A stretch of DNA of 34,712 nucleotides from Bacillota bacterium. GTDB taxonomy: Bacteria > Bacillota > JADQBR01. The notes under the pieces were generated by a model. The model saw nothing but the letters and a program-made list of their open reading frames with translations. It had not been told where the DNA came from and made no database searches. Below, piece by piece: positions 16,111 through 23,871 of this stretch. Numbering within the stretch: position 1 is the stretch's first letter; each line of letters begins with the position of its first letter. The position numbers and the translations under genes are program-made. The DNA lies in assembly GCA_016278515.1 (NCBI GenBank), contig JADQBR010000136.1, forward strand, positions 1-34,712, read 5' to 3'.

Positions 16111-16656
16111 TTAAGTACTACTAATAGTCTGTGCTATCTCTTGGGTCTTTGTTCTTATTTCAGCTAGCTGCTTCTCATTGGGAAGCTCTCTGATATCCCC
16201 CATTTTCCCTTTAGTACTATTTTCCTCAGAGCCTTGAAACTCGCTCAAGACATACCACTCGTCCAACACGTTAAAACCTATGTGCTCAAAAAACTGCCCA
16301 ATATATTTACCTACTGGTATTGCCTCATTAATTCCAGTATGTGGTCCGGAGTATGTACAAAATATTACTGCATTCTTCCCTTCAACCTTCGGCGCAGCCA
16401 GTTTAACTTTCCCTTCTTTCTGATATTGTTTAAATTTATTTCTTAAGAAAGTATCTACCTGCTTTGGCGGATGCCAGTGATAAGATGGGATTCCAATGCA
16501 GATAAGGTCATAATCAAAGAAATCGACATTATCATCTTGGCTAATATTCATCATGTCCACCGAAATACCAAAATCTTTCAAAGCTGACGCAATTTCCTCA
16601 GCAACTTTCAAAGTATTTCCTGTTTTCGACCAATAGACTAACGCGGCCTTGAACAT
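16111..16656 (-). CDS. flavodoxin-like FMN protein
   Basis: A 181-residue flavodoxin-fold protein. The FMN phosphate loop is YWSKTGNTLKVAEEI (residues 8-22), the second flavin loop is near LICIGIPSYHWHPPKQVDTF, and the third near VIFCTYSGPHTGINEAIP. It is longer than electron-carrier flavodoxins and resembles flavodoxin-family NAD(P)H-dependent FMN reductases. The redox partner is unknown. ATG start with GGGAGG 7 bases upstream. It forms a two-gene unit with the cyclodeaminase-like gene. Confidence 0.88.
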   Translation of the reverse strand: MFKAALVYWSKTGNTLKVAEEIASALKDFGISVDMMNISQDDNVDFFDYDLICIGIPSYHWHPPKQVDTFLRNKFKQYQKEGKVKLAAPKVEGKNAVIFCTYSGPHTGINEAIPVGKYIGQFFEHIGFNVLDEWYVLSEFQGSEENSTKGKMGDIRELPNEKQLAEIRTKTQEIAQTISST

Positions 16657-16725
16657 TATTTTGCCTCCCTTGTTCTATTTTGGATATACATTAACTTTGG
16701 TACCATAATAACTTATTTGACAATC

Positions 16726-16763
16726 AGGGACAAGGACCCTGTCCCTTGTCCCTGTTGTCCCTG
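16726..16763. repeat. GGGACAAGG-type inverted repeat
   Basis: AGGGACAAGG (16726-16735) and CCTTGTCCCT (16744-16753) are perfect 10-bp inverted arms around ACCCTGTC, with a third partial unit TTGTCCCTG at 16755-16763. It is non-coding, in the 387-bp interval between tatA and the flavodoxin gene. Confidence 0.75.
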
Positions 16764-16773
16764 CGAAGTTTGC

Positions 16774-16845
16774 TATGCCAAGTAAAAACAAAAAACAGGC
16801 TCTTGGCCTGGGTATAATAAATATACTACCTTCGGTCATAAACCT
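16774..16845 (-). terminator. repeat-borne rho-independent terminator, copy 1
   Basis: On the minus strand CAGGC, CAAGA and GCCTG form a hairpin followed by TTTTTTGTTTTT, which would end the reductase-tat operon. The flanks CCGAAGGTAGTATATTTATT and CTTGGCATA are shared with the element at 28268-28339, so the terminator is part of a dispersed repeat. Confidence 0.75.
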
Positions 16846-16936
16846 ATTAATGGGACAGAAAGATAAAATGATGCTTGCGTTTAATTTACATTTTCACTTA
16901 TTATAGAAACATGTCTACCGTTGGTTAGCTTCCTTT

Positions 16937-17032
16937 TTAGAGGGCGTCTTCACCGGCATGAAAGTTACGGTAAGTATCTTTGCCAGGTTTATCCCTATGC
17001 ATCATCATTATCCCATGACCATTAAAACCCAT
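16937..17032 (-). CDS. candidate 31-residue His/Met-containing microprotein
   Basis: An ATG 11 bases after the tatA stop opens a 31-codon frame whose N-terminal part reads MGFNGHGIMMMHRDKPGKD and which ends in ...HAGEDAL. The HGIMMMH cluster could bind a metal ion, but that is speculation. Only a weak AGGG lies about 10 bases upstream. It would be the last gene of the operon, before the terminator at 16774-16845. It is not recognised as any family; it may be chance. Confidence 0.3.
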   Translation of the reverse strand: MGFNGHGIMMMHRDKPGKDTYRNFHAGEDAL

Positions 17033-17043
17033 CGTAAAATACC

Positions 17044-17256
17044 CTAATCATTCCCTTCATTTTGTTTAACTGCATTTTTTTCAGGTTTAATCTGTTCATC
17101 AATTTCAAGGGATTTTTGTATTTCAGTAGTAGCTTTTTTAAATTCTTTAATTCCGTTTCCTAATGCTTTACCTACTTCCGGTAATTTTTTAGGGCCAAAT
17201 ACAACTAATGCTAAAATTAATATTAATATTAATTCAGGCATGCCAATATTAAACAT
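17044..17256 (-). CDS. tatA: twin-arginine translocase subunit TatA
   Basis: A 70-residue TatA/E protein: a short N-terminal [19 protein letters not shown] membrane helix, the [14 protein letters not shown] hinge and amphipathic helix, then a charged tail. TatA polymers form the pore for folded cofactor-containing proteins that carry an RR signal. ATG start with GGGAGG upstream. It is the second of two tatA genes at the end of the operon for the Tat-exported molybdoenzyme, so it is probably dedicated to that substrate. No tatC is in the window. Confidence 0.93.
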   Translation of the reverse strand: MFNIGMPELILILILALVVFGPKKLPEVGKALGNGIKEFKKATTEIQKSLEIDEQIKPEKNAVKQNEGND

Positions 17257-17268
17257 AATATTGCCTCC

Positions 17269-17439
17269 CTATTTTACTTCTTGGGTTTTTTCATCTTCAG
17301 TTTCCTTTACAGATTCTCTAAAGCCTTTAACGCTTTCCCCCAACGCTTTGCCTGCATGGGCAAGCTTCCCTGCACCAAAAATAACTAACACCAACACAAG
17401 AATAACTATCAGTTCAGGCATACCAATCCCACCTAGCAC
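17269..17439 (-). CDS. tatA: TatA paralogue, second copy
   Basis: A 56-residue TatA-type protein with start GTG at 17439, preceded by GGAGGT 8 bases away and overlapping the last base of the upstream stop (TAGTG). The membrane helix is GMPELIVILVLVLVIFGAG, followed by KLAHAGKALGESVKGF. The usual FGP hinge is FGA here, and the tail is short and acidic. It is 12 bp from the other tatA. Two non-identical copies suggest specialised pore subunits or a recent duplication that has diverged. Confidence 0.88.
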   Translation of the reverse strand: MLGGIGMPELIVILVLVLVIFGAGKLAHAGKALGESVKGFRESVKETEDEKTQEVK

Positions 17440-17885
17440 TAACTTCCACCTCCGAAATTTAGTTCCTCCTGACATGCAGGGCAATATATTTCCCTAGTAG
17501 CTACATGTATGTTGCCGCACCCTATACAATTAAATTTAAAACCTCTAGCCAATATACTAGCACTTTGACCGATAAAAGGAATCTCTTTAAGCACAATAGC
17601 TTTGTAAAAGCAGACCTCATTACAGAGATTACAACCACTGCATAATAAATTATCTAAATGCAAAGTTACTTCATCGTCCTCTTCGATTTGCTTTAAAGCC
17701 CCATTAGGGCACAACCTGCTGCAAACTCCACAAAATCTACAATCGTCCACCATTACTGGCTGCGATACCACTATTTCCTCTTTAATGGTTGGTTTATAGT
17801 TGTTAATAATATAATTTAGTACTTTTCGCCTTTCTGCCACTTTAATACTCTGTTTGGTAATTTTATCTTGGCCATTTCCAACCAC
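17439..17885 (-). CDS. Fe-S protein, C-terminal part (frame-broken)
   Basis: This segment carries two ferredoxin-type motifs, CRFCGVCSRLCPNGAL and CSGCNLCNEVCFYKAI, and then a CIGCG...CPACQ four-cysteine unit like a small zinc or rubredoxin-type knuckle. The GTG at its 5' end has no ribosome site and overlaps the preceding frame (17816-18460) by 70 bases. It is in the same frame as the ATG at 18533, so it is most simply the C-terminus of one long protein. Its likely role is electron transfer or maturation for the neighbouring molybdoenzyme. The true boundary of the domain within the overlap is unclear. Confidence 0.7.
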   Translation of the reverse strand: MVGNGQDKITKQSIKVAERRKVLNYIINNYKPTIKEEIVVSQPVMVDDCRFCGVCSRLCPNGALKQIEEDDEVTLHLDNLLCSGCNLCNEVCFYKAIVLKEIPFIGQSASILARGFKFNCIGCGNIHVATREIYCPACQEELNFGGGS

Positions 17886-18533
17886 ATAGATACTATTTTA
17901 TCGGGAGTCTGTGTTAGTTTACCTATTAATGCCCCAATTAACCGTCGCCGGCTTTTATCAACTTTATTTGCAACCTTTTTGTTACTAATTATCATATATG
18001 GCGCCTGCCCGACAAATGAAATTTCATGATTAGACAGTTGTTTCGCCTTATGAAGATGCTGTTTCCATACTTTTTCCCCATTTTTAATCTTACAGGAACT
18101 GCAGTGATTAGACGGTAAAAAAATTTTAACTTTAGGGGCATTATTTAAAAAAAATAACCAACATTCCCAGGGGATGGCGCCTAAACAAGGCGCCTCAACT
18201 CCCTGCAATTTCTGTCTAGGCGATAAGACCATAGAACAATGTATATATACCTCCCCATAGACACCAATTATATGTTCGACTCTATCAATGGTTTGTAGCG
18301 GTGATGGGGCTTTCCATAATAAAGATTCCGTGGGACAAACAGACGAGCACAAGCCACATTCTACGCATTTTAATACTTCTAGACCTGCCCTGTTTAACTT
18401 AATCCCTGATGTAGGACATACTTCCATACATGCATTACAATTACTAAGGGGTGATTGCAACCTGCTGCATAGTTTAGGTCTGATAGCTAAATTCTCTAGC
18501 TACTATCTCTGCTGTTTTTTGTAAGTCAATCAT
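17816..18533 (-). pseudogene. Fe-S protein, N-terminal and middle part with a frame break near 18480
   Basis: An ATG at 18533, with GGTGAT 5 bases upstream, opens MIDLQKTAEIVAREF. Homologous-looking sequence then continues one frame over as AIRPKLCSRLQSPLSNCNAC if one base is skipped near 18480 (TTT-A-GCT). The second frame runs to 17816 with ferredoxin motifs CNACMEVCPTSGI and CVECGLCSSVCPTESL, a CSSCK site and a basic segment, then overlaps the C-terminal piece. With both frame breaks repaired, the protein is about 365 residues with four 4Fe-4S motifs. The stretch readable without the first break is 17816-18460 (TTG start). Causes could be sequencing indels, decay or frameshifting. Confidence 0.6.
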
Positions 18534-18555
18534 ACGCCATCACCACTCTAATTAA

Positions 18556-21500
18556 TTATGCCTTGGTAATCTCTACTCGAATATCAAACTGTGCAGCACC
18601 ACCGCCAATGGGGTCATTTAAATAGCCCTTCTTAAAGCTCTCATCAGCTCTATGAAGATAATTAAGGCAAAACCCTGCATCCCTGCGCCCAGCATATCCA
18701 GTATCTTTTCCAACGGCCCACGACACATGCCCATATTCAGGGTCTATATTAGTCTTTTTTCCGTCAATTTTAAAAGCAGAAGAACCATACGCAAAGTGCC
18801 CATAATTATATGAACTACCCACAACCCCGGGTCTAACACGGTTAGTAATCTTAACTCTACCTTTCACTTCATAACTTGCCGATTTGATTTTAACGTTATC
18901 CCCTTGGGACAATCCTCGAATTTTAGCATCTTCCGGGTTAATCCATAAGAAGTTTTCTTCCTCTATTTCTCTAAGCCAAGTATCACTAATATTACGGTGC
19001 GTACCAATATGGCGAGCTTTCCAGTTGATCAATTGCAGTGGTAAGCTGTTATCTTTGACATCATTCCCATCATAGAATTTTACGGTTTGTAATTTAGCTA
19101 AGCCATCAAAAAATTCCCCGGAATAGGAATCACGCTTACCGGCTACCCTTTCGCTATAGAAATCGGCTTGAGCACCCATTTTGTATTTTAAATGTTCACC
19201 TTGATATTCATAGCCGCTTTCCTCAAATCTTCCACCTCTATTAAGAATATAGACAACTTTTGACCATTCATGAGGTTTTACTGCAGCTCGCCATTCTTTC
19301 TCTTCAAAATAGCGCCCTAAAGCTTTTTTCCTAGCTTCAATAAATACATTTTGTTCTTTTTTAGTAGCATCTGGAACCGGCGTGCCATCAAAAGCTATAT
19401 TTGCAACCAGTTTTAGATAAAAATCTTCTGCAGAGTTTAGTGTACTGCCATCAGGAAAAGCGCTATTACCTACACCAGGTAGACTCATACGTTTCCCTAT
19501 CTCAATTAATGTATCTTCAAAGGCTCTCGGCCCTTCAAAAGCCCTAGTTACGGGCTGCTGAAAATGCGTTATCCTTAATGGTTGATTTGGATAAATACTT
19601 TCTAACCCCCATCGTTCTAGATATGTTAAATCTGGAAGTACGTAGTCAGCCATAGAAGCTGTTTCACTTAGGGTGATATCAGAAACAACCAAAAGAGGTA
19701 TCTTCTTTGGATCTTTTAATATGCTTTGCATCTCACTACCTCTCGGCGCGGATAGAATAGGTGAAATTCTATGGATAAACATAGCGTTGATTCCATAAGG
19801 ATATCCTTCGTCAATACTTGGTAAAACATCTTGAGATACATGATTAGATAGTGGAAACCATGGTCTTTTGGCTGGGTAACCGTCTTTTTTAAATAGACTA
19901 CTCTTCTCGTACGGTCCTCTCCTAAATATGGTAGTACCCCAGGGCTTTAATCCATTTGGTACATTTAATAATTCATATTGTCCGCCAAAGCGGTTAAACA
20001 TAGCTCCACTGCTAATGCTTCCGCCCTTCCAATCATAATTTCCTAATAAATGATTTAAGCAATTAATAGCACGCAAATTATAAAAACCATTTGTATGCAT
20101 CGCAGGCCCGCGATATGAAGTAATAGAAGCCTTCTTACCATACGAGGTAAATTCTCGTGCCAAGTCTATCATTTGCTGTACGGAAATACCGCAAGCATCT
20201 GCATACTCCTCTATAGTTTTTTCAAAAACTCTTTCCCTAAATAGTGCAAAGGCAGATTTTACTTTTATTCCATTTACCACAGTATCTACCTCTAACTCAG
20301 CCTCGTTTACCTGATCATTAGGAATCAATGCACCATTATAACTTACTACATACTGTTTACCCTCAATACCGATGTCCATTGCTCTCAATTTTGGGCGCTT
20401 TGGATCACTCAAATTCACTAAGTGAGTAGCGTCTGACCAAGTAGGCTCCCCTATAAGAGCTGCAGCTTTTTTATTCGGTCTTGTTAAATATCGTGTATCA
20501 AAACGACTATTTTCAATCATCCACCTAGCCATACCCATAGCTAATGCAGCATCTGTTCCCGGCATTATAGGTAACCACATATCAGCCTTTTCTGCCGCCT
20601 TACTCATGCGTGGGTCAACAACAGCTAGTTTCATGCCCCTTGCAATGGCATTTTGAAACTTAGGTGCCAACCAAGTGGGCCCCTTATTAGATACAAAGGG
20701 ATCTGTTCCCCAAACTATTACAAATTCAGCATGATCAACATCTGAATACATGCGTTTTTTCTTTGTTTTAGTAAATGACTGAATGTTACCCATTACACCA
20801 CTGATACCACATATACCACCATGGTGCATTGTGTTGTTGCTTCCCAATGATTTATTCCAAAAACGGCTCTGGATAAAGTCTCTTCGGTCTCCAACCAAAC
20901 TAATTATTTGGTTGGATTTTGGCCCAAAATCAGGATGCTTTGTATCTATTAACACATCTTTATAAAGTTTGTCAAACTCGGCTTGAGTTAGCTCACCCGC
21001 TTTTACTTTATCCCAGTCATCCATCACCTTATCTTGGGGAACATATGCCCAGACATCTTTAAGTCCCAGTGTTCCTAAGTCACTCCCATCAACAATTTCC
21101 TTAATAGCTTGTTCCCAAGAAACAGTCTTGAATTCACCGCTACCTCTTGGCCCTACTCGCTTCAATGGCTGTTTTATTCTCAATTTATCATAGGTAGTTT
21201 GGATACCTGCCTGTCCTTTTAAACAAGTCCGACCACCTCTAAATCCGCGACCGTCAACTGCTATGTTGCGATTACCTTTTGCGGCCTTATCTACTGGCGT
21301 GTCATAAGGTATTTGCCCAAATGGCTGGGTATTTAATGAACTATAAGGGTTACCCGCAATTTTTCTTATTACACCCGGAGAGGCTACAGTTTCTCCTTCA
21401 GTAATTACGGCCTTCATGGTGCAGTGTGTATTACACTGTTCACAAAGACTATAAATCACCTGAGTAGCATCGTAATCTTCAGCTTCATTACCAACACCAT

Positions 21501-21654
21501 GAGGTGTATCCAACCAAAGTTTTTCAATTCCACTGAGTTGTTCCTTTTGTGAGCCAAAGGCCGGAGTTATTAATGATAAACCACCGATAGTTAATCCACC
21601 TTTAATAAACTTCCGTCGAGATAGACTGCAATCTAATTTACTTTTAGAACTCAT
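18556..21654 (-). CDS. Tat-exported molybdopterin oxidoreductase, TtrA/PsrA-like catalytic subunit
   Basis: A 1032-residue DMSO-reductase-family enzyme. The twin-arginine signal is SRRKFIKGGLTIGGLSLITP (about 12-31), so it is exported folded. The 4Fe-4S motif is CEQCNTHC at about 72-79 with the fourth Cys in GRTCLKGQAG after a long insert. The molybdenum ligand is probably the Cys in HHGGICGISGVMGN. Mo-bisPGD regions include GTDPFVSNKGPTWLAPKF, VVDPRMSKAAEKADMWLPIMPGTDAALAMGMARWM and the C-terminal domain with GDNVKIKSA. Length and the GFRGGRTCLKGQAGIQTTYD/LKRVGPRGSGEFKTVSWEQA stretch suit the tetrathionate/arsenate/polysulfide group. The substrate (tetrathionate, thiosulfate, polysulfide, arsenate or selenate) is not determined. 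ATG with GAGGAGG upstream. Confidence 0.9.
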   Translation of the reverse strand: MSSKSKLDCSLSRRKFIKGGLTIGGLSLITPAFGSQKEQLSGIEKLWLDTPHGVGNEAEDYDATQVIYSLCEQCNTHCTMKAVITEGETVASPGVIRKIAGNPYSSLNTQPFGQIPYDTPVDKAAKGNRNIAVDGRGFRGGRTCLKGQAGIQTTYDKLRIKQPLKRVGPRGSGEFKTVSWEQAIKEIVDGSDLGTLGLKDVWAYVPQDKVMDDWDKVKAGELTQAEFDKLYKDVLIDTKHPDFGPKSNQIISLVGDRRDFIQSRFWNKSLGSNNTMHHGGICGISGVMGNIQSFTKTKKKRMYSDVDHAEFVIVWGTDPFVSNKGPTWLAPKFQNAIARGMKLAVVDPRMSKAAEKADMWLPIMPGTDAALAMGMARWMIENSRFDTRYLTRPNKKAAALIGEPTWSDATHLVNLSDPKRPKLRAMDIGIEGKQYVVSYNGALIPNDQVNEAELEVDTVVNGIKVKSAFALFRERVFEKTIEEYADACGISVQQMIDLAREFTSYGKKASITSYRGPAMHTNGFYNLRAINCLNHLLGNYDWKGGSISSGAMFNRFGGQYELLNVPNGLKPWGTTIFRRGPYEKSSLFKKDGYPAKRPWFPLSNHVSQDVLPSIDEGYPYGINAMFIHRISPILSAPRGSEMQSILKDPKKIPLLVVSDITLSETASMADYVLPDLTYLERWGLESIYPNQPLRITHFQQPVTRAFEGPRAFEDTLIEIGKRMSLPGVGNSAFPDGSTLNSAEDFYLKLVANIAFDGTPVPDATKKEQNVFIEARKKALGRYFEEKEWRAAVKPHEWSKVVYILNRGGRFEESGYEYQGEHLKYKMGAQADFYSERVAGKRDSYSGEFFDGLAKLQTVKFYDGNDVKDNSLPLQLINWKARHIGTHRNISDTWLREIEEENFLWINPEDAKIRGLSQGDNVKIKSASYEVKGRVKITNRVRPGVVGSSYNYGHFAYGSSAFKIDGKKTNIDPEYGHVSWAVGKDTGYAGRRDAGFCLNYLHRADESFKKGYLNDPIGGGAAQFDIRVEITKA

Positions 21655-21686
21655 AGTATACCTCCTCGTATTTGGTCATATAATTA

Positions 21687-22949
21687 TTAAGTAATATCGT
21701 TAGCCTTTGTATCCATAGGTAAATACCTTGCTGATACGGTATATATCAAAAGGCCTAGCCCCATAACTCCTAGACTAGTTCCCCACTCCACTAACGTAGG
21801 GAAGTAGTATCCTGTAGGCAAACCAGGCAGCACCGGAACTGTAAGTGCCGGAATAACAATATTGAAACGAACACCCAATATACCGATAACTACAGCAATT
21901 GCTGCAACCAGCATTCCTTTTGTTGAATTCCGGGTTCTAGAGATTATATATAGAAGTATTGGTATCAAAACACCTATTACTAATTGCACTCCCCAGTATG
22001 ACCAAGAAAAACGACTCGTGAATATAGTAAATAATGTAGCTATTTCTTGATGTTCGAGACCATACAGACCTACTAGAATTTCAAATACTTGCAGCCCCAC
22101 ATCGACTACTAAAAATAAGATCATCCAGCCAGCTAAGGATTTTACTAAGGATTGCTCCACCAGTTCACCAGTTGCCCAGTTACGTATAATATATATGACT
22201 GTAACTAATGCTGTTCCAGAAACTAGAGCAGACACAACAAATATTACCGGGAATAGTGCGGTATTCCAGTATGGTTGTGCTTTTACAACAGCAAATAATA
22301 GACCTGTTCCACCATGGACACCGAAAATAGCGATGGGTATACCAATACCTCCAAGGACTTTCAACATCCACCAATCTTTCTGTCGGCCTTCTTCGGTGGC
22401 ATCTTTACTTCCAAGCTTAAGTAGTCTTGCAATTTTAGCCTTCAGACCATCACCTTTGGCCTGTAGTATTAAATCATGGCGTAGAGAGAAATAGAGTTCC
22501 GTCAGAAGCAAAACAATGTAAATACCATAAAAACGCACTTCATAGGCTAAAACACTGGTTATATTGCCATACCAAAGAGCATGCCAAAATCTGTCCATCC
22601 TACCAAGGTCCAATAGAATAAAACAAAGTGCTAGTATCATAGAAATAATAGCAACTAAAGTTGCATCCCGCCCTACTTTTCTAAGATGCTTCATATCAAA
22701 AACATGGATCAGGGAAGAAAGCAAGAACGCTCCCGCACTCATTCCCACAAAATAGATGTAAAATGATACCCACGCTCCCCATGGCATGCTGCTGGTAAGA
22801 TTTGTAGTTCCTAATCCTCCATTAACGCGCGCAGCCAAGGCCACCGCTCCCAATGCCAGTAATATTACCAAAAATACATACCACAAGGTCAATGGATCCT
22901 TTTTATTTGTCTTTGTCATTTTTTGTTCCACTGTTAGTTGTGTTGACAC
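21687..22949 (-). CDS. nrfD: NrfD/PsrC-family membrane quinol-interacting subunit
   Basis: A 420-residue polytopic membrane protein of the NrfD (PsrC/TtrC) family with about nine or ten hydrophobic segments. The first is LWYVFLVILLALGAVALAAR, and the family motif SMPWGAWVSFYIYFVGMSAGAFLLSSL follows; an acidic residue in LDLGRMDRFWH is typical of the quinol side. It passes electrons from menaquinol to the Fe-S subunit. It lies between the Fe-S and catalytic genes. The GTG start has GAGGTG 8 bases upstream. No haem ligands are evident, as usual for the family. Confidence 0.92.
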   Translation of the reverse strand: MSTQLTVEQKMTKTNKKDPLTLWYVFLVILLALGAVALAARVNGGLGTTNLTSSMPWGAWVSFYIYFVGMSAGAFLLSSLIHVFDMKHLRKVGRDATLVAIISMILALCFILLDLGRMDRFWHALWYGNITSVLAYEVRFYGIYIVLLLTELYFSLRHDLILQAKGDGLKAKIARLLKLGSKDATEEGRQKDWWMLKVLGGIGIPIAIFGVHGGTGLLFAVVKAQPYWNTALFPVIFVVSALVSGTALVTVIYIIRNWATGELVEQSLVKSLAGWMILFLVVDVGLQVFEILVGLYGLEHQEIATLFTIFTSRFSWSYWGVQLVIGVLIPILLYIISRTRNSTKGMLVAAIAVVIGILGVRFNIVIPALTVPVLPGLPTGYYFPTLVEWGTSLGVMGLGLLIYTVSARYLPMDTKANDIT

Positions 22950-22960
22950 ACAAATTCACC

Positions 22961-23677
22961 TCACTTAAGATAAATTACTCTTGGATGAGTTCCCATTTCT
23001 TCTTTTAAATAAAAAGCTCTAGGGCTTTTTGCTAATTTACTTACTATACTATTAGGATTACTTAAATCACCGAAGTAACGTGCGTCTCCCAAACAGACTT
23101 CCACACATGCAGGCTCTTCATCACGTAGTAGCCGATGGTAACAAAAATGGCATTTACGTGTAACACTTGTTGGGGAATTCTTGCTACCACGTTTACCTCT
23201 TTGAGTACCATATTCAGGAGCCTGCACCTCATCATAAGCTAACATTTCTTGCTCGTAAGTTCCTCCAAAGTCAAAATACCTAGCACCATATGGACAAGCA
23301 ACAATACAATACCGACAGCCAATACACCTATCATAGTCAATAGCCGTTATACCGTTAGTCATCTTGTATGTGGCCTTGACTGGGCAAACTTGCGCACATG
23401 GTGGTCGATCACACTGCATACATGGACGGGGGACATGAGTAGCCTTAACATTTGGATAGTTTCCCTTTTCTTCTGTTAGTACAACATTGTAAGTTACTCC
23501 CGGTGGAGTCCGGTTCTCTGACTTACAGGCAACAGTGCAAGTGTCACAACCAATACATTTGGCTAAATCAATAACCATTGCCCATTTTGGTTCTTTACTT
23601 GTTTCATCCTTTTCTGCTGCATGCGCCGTTGATATAAAGTTATTGCGTAATAACTCTCGACGCGTTAATTTCTTCAA
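22961..23677 (-). CDS. four-cluster ferredoxin subunit, PsrB/TtrB-like
   Basis: A 238-residue electron-transfer subunit with four cysteine groups for four 4Fe-4S clusters: CIGCDTCTVAC (about residue 41), CMQCDRPPCAQVCP, CIGCRYCIVACPYG and CHFCYHRLLRDEEPACVEVC. This is the DmsB/PsrB/TtrB pattern. The N-terminus KKLTRRELLRNNF has two arginines but lacks a clear hydrophobic core; it is probably exported together with the catalytic subunit. It is the first gene of the operon, 48 bases from a sigma54 promoter. TTG is the only start: an in-frame TGA is two codons upstream, and AAGGGTGATG serves as ribosome site. Confidence 0.9.
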   Translation of the reverse strand: MKKLTRRELLRNNFISTAHAAEKDETSKEPKWAMVIDLAKCIGCDTCTVACKSENRTPPGVTYNVVLTEEKGNYPNVKATHVPRPCMQCDRPPCAQVCPVKATYKMTNGITAIDYDRCIGCRYCIVACPYGARYFDFGGTYEQEMLAYDEVQAPEYGTQRGKRGSKNSPTSVTRKCHFCYHRLLRDEEPACVEVCLGDARYFGDLSNPNSIVSKLAKSPRAFYLKEEMGTHPRVIYLK

Positions 23678-23725
23678 TCTTCATCACCCTTCCTCAATAG
23701 ATTTCTAAACTAGTAATATCTATTG

Positions 23726-23741
23726 AGCAATAAACATGCCA
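23726..23741 (-). promoter_or_regulatory. sigma54 (-24/-12) promoter of the reductase operon
   Basis: On the minus strand TGGCATG-TTTA-TTGCT matches the consensus TGGCACG-N4-TTGCW at all key positions, with correct GG-to-GC spacing. Transcription should start about 12 bases on, leaving a leader of roughly 37 bases before the first gene. The gene next upstream encodes a sigma54-dependent activator. Confidence 0.88.
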
Positions 23742-23795
23742 TAGATAAAATCCCTTGAAATCGGTACTCCACTACATCCGTAAGCCTAAAGCATA

Positions 23796-23828
23796 TGACA
23801 AAATGTCATAACACGTGACATTTTGTCA
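23796..23828. promoter_or_regulatory. paired palindromic activator sites (UAS)
   Basis: TGACAAAATGTCA (23796-23808) and TGACATTTTGTCA (23816-23828) are each 5-bp palindromes around a 3-base centre, and the two are inverted copies of each other. Their centres are 20 bp (about two helical turns) apart and about 60-80 bp upstream of the -24 element, the usual spacing for an NtrC-type activator. Confidence 0.8.
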
Positions 23829-23830
23829 AA

Positions 23831-23865
23831 AAAATAAGCGTAACTAGTGGTTACGCTTATTTTTC
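23831..23865. terminator. bidirectional terminator after the sigma54 activator gene
   Basis: AATAAGCGTAAC and GTTACGCTTATT pair perfectly over 12 bp with a TAGTG loop. A T-run follows on the minus strand and TTTTT on the plus strand. It begins 7 bases after the activator stop codon at 23872. Confidence 0.88.
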
Positions 23866-23871
23866 AGGGAC

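Noticed and set aside
17816-17885. Programmed -1 frameshift in the Fe-S protein
   Set aside because: No X-XXY-YYZ slippery heptamer with a following stem-loop was found in the overlap, and a second break near 18480 would also be required.
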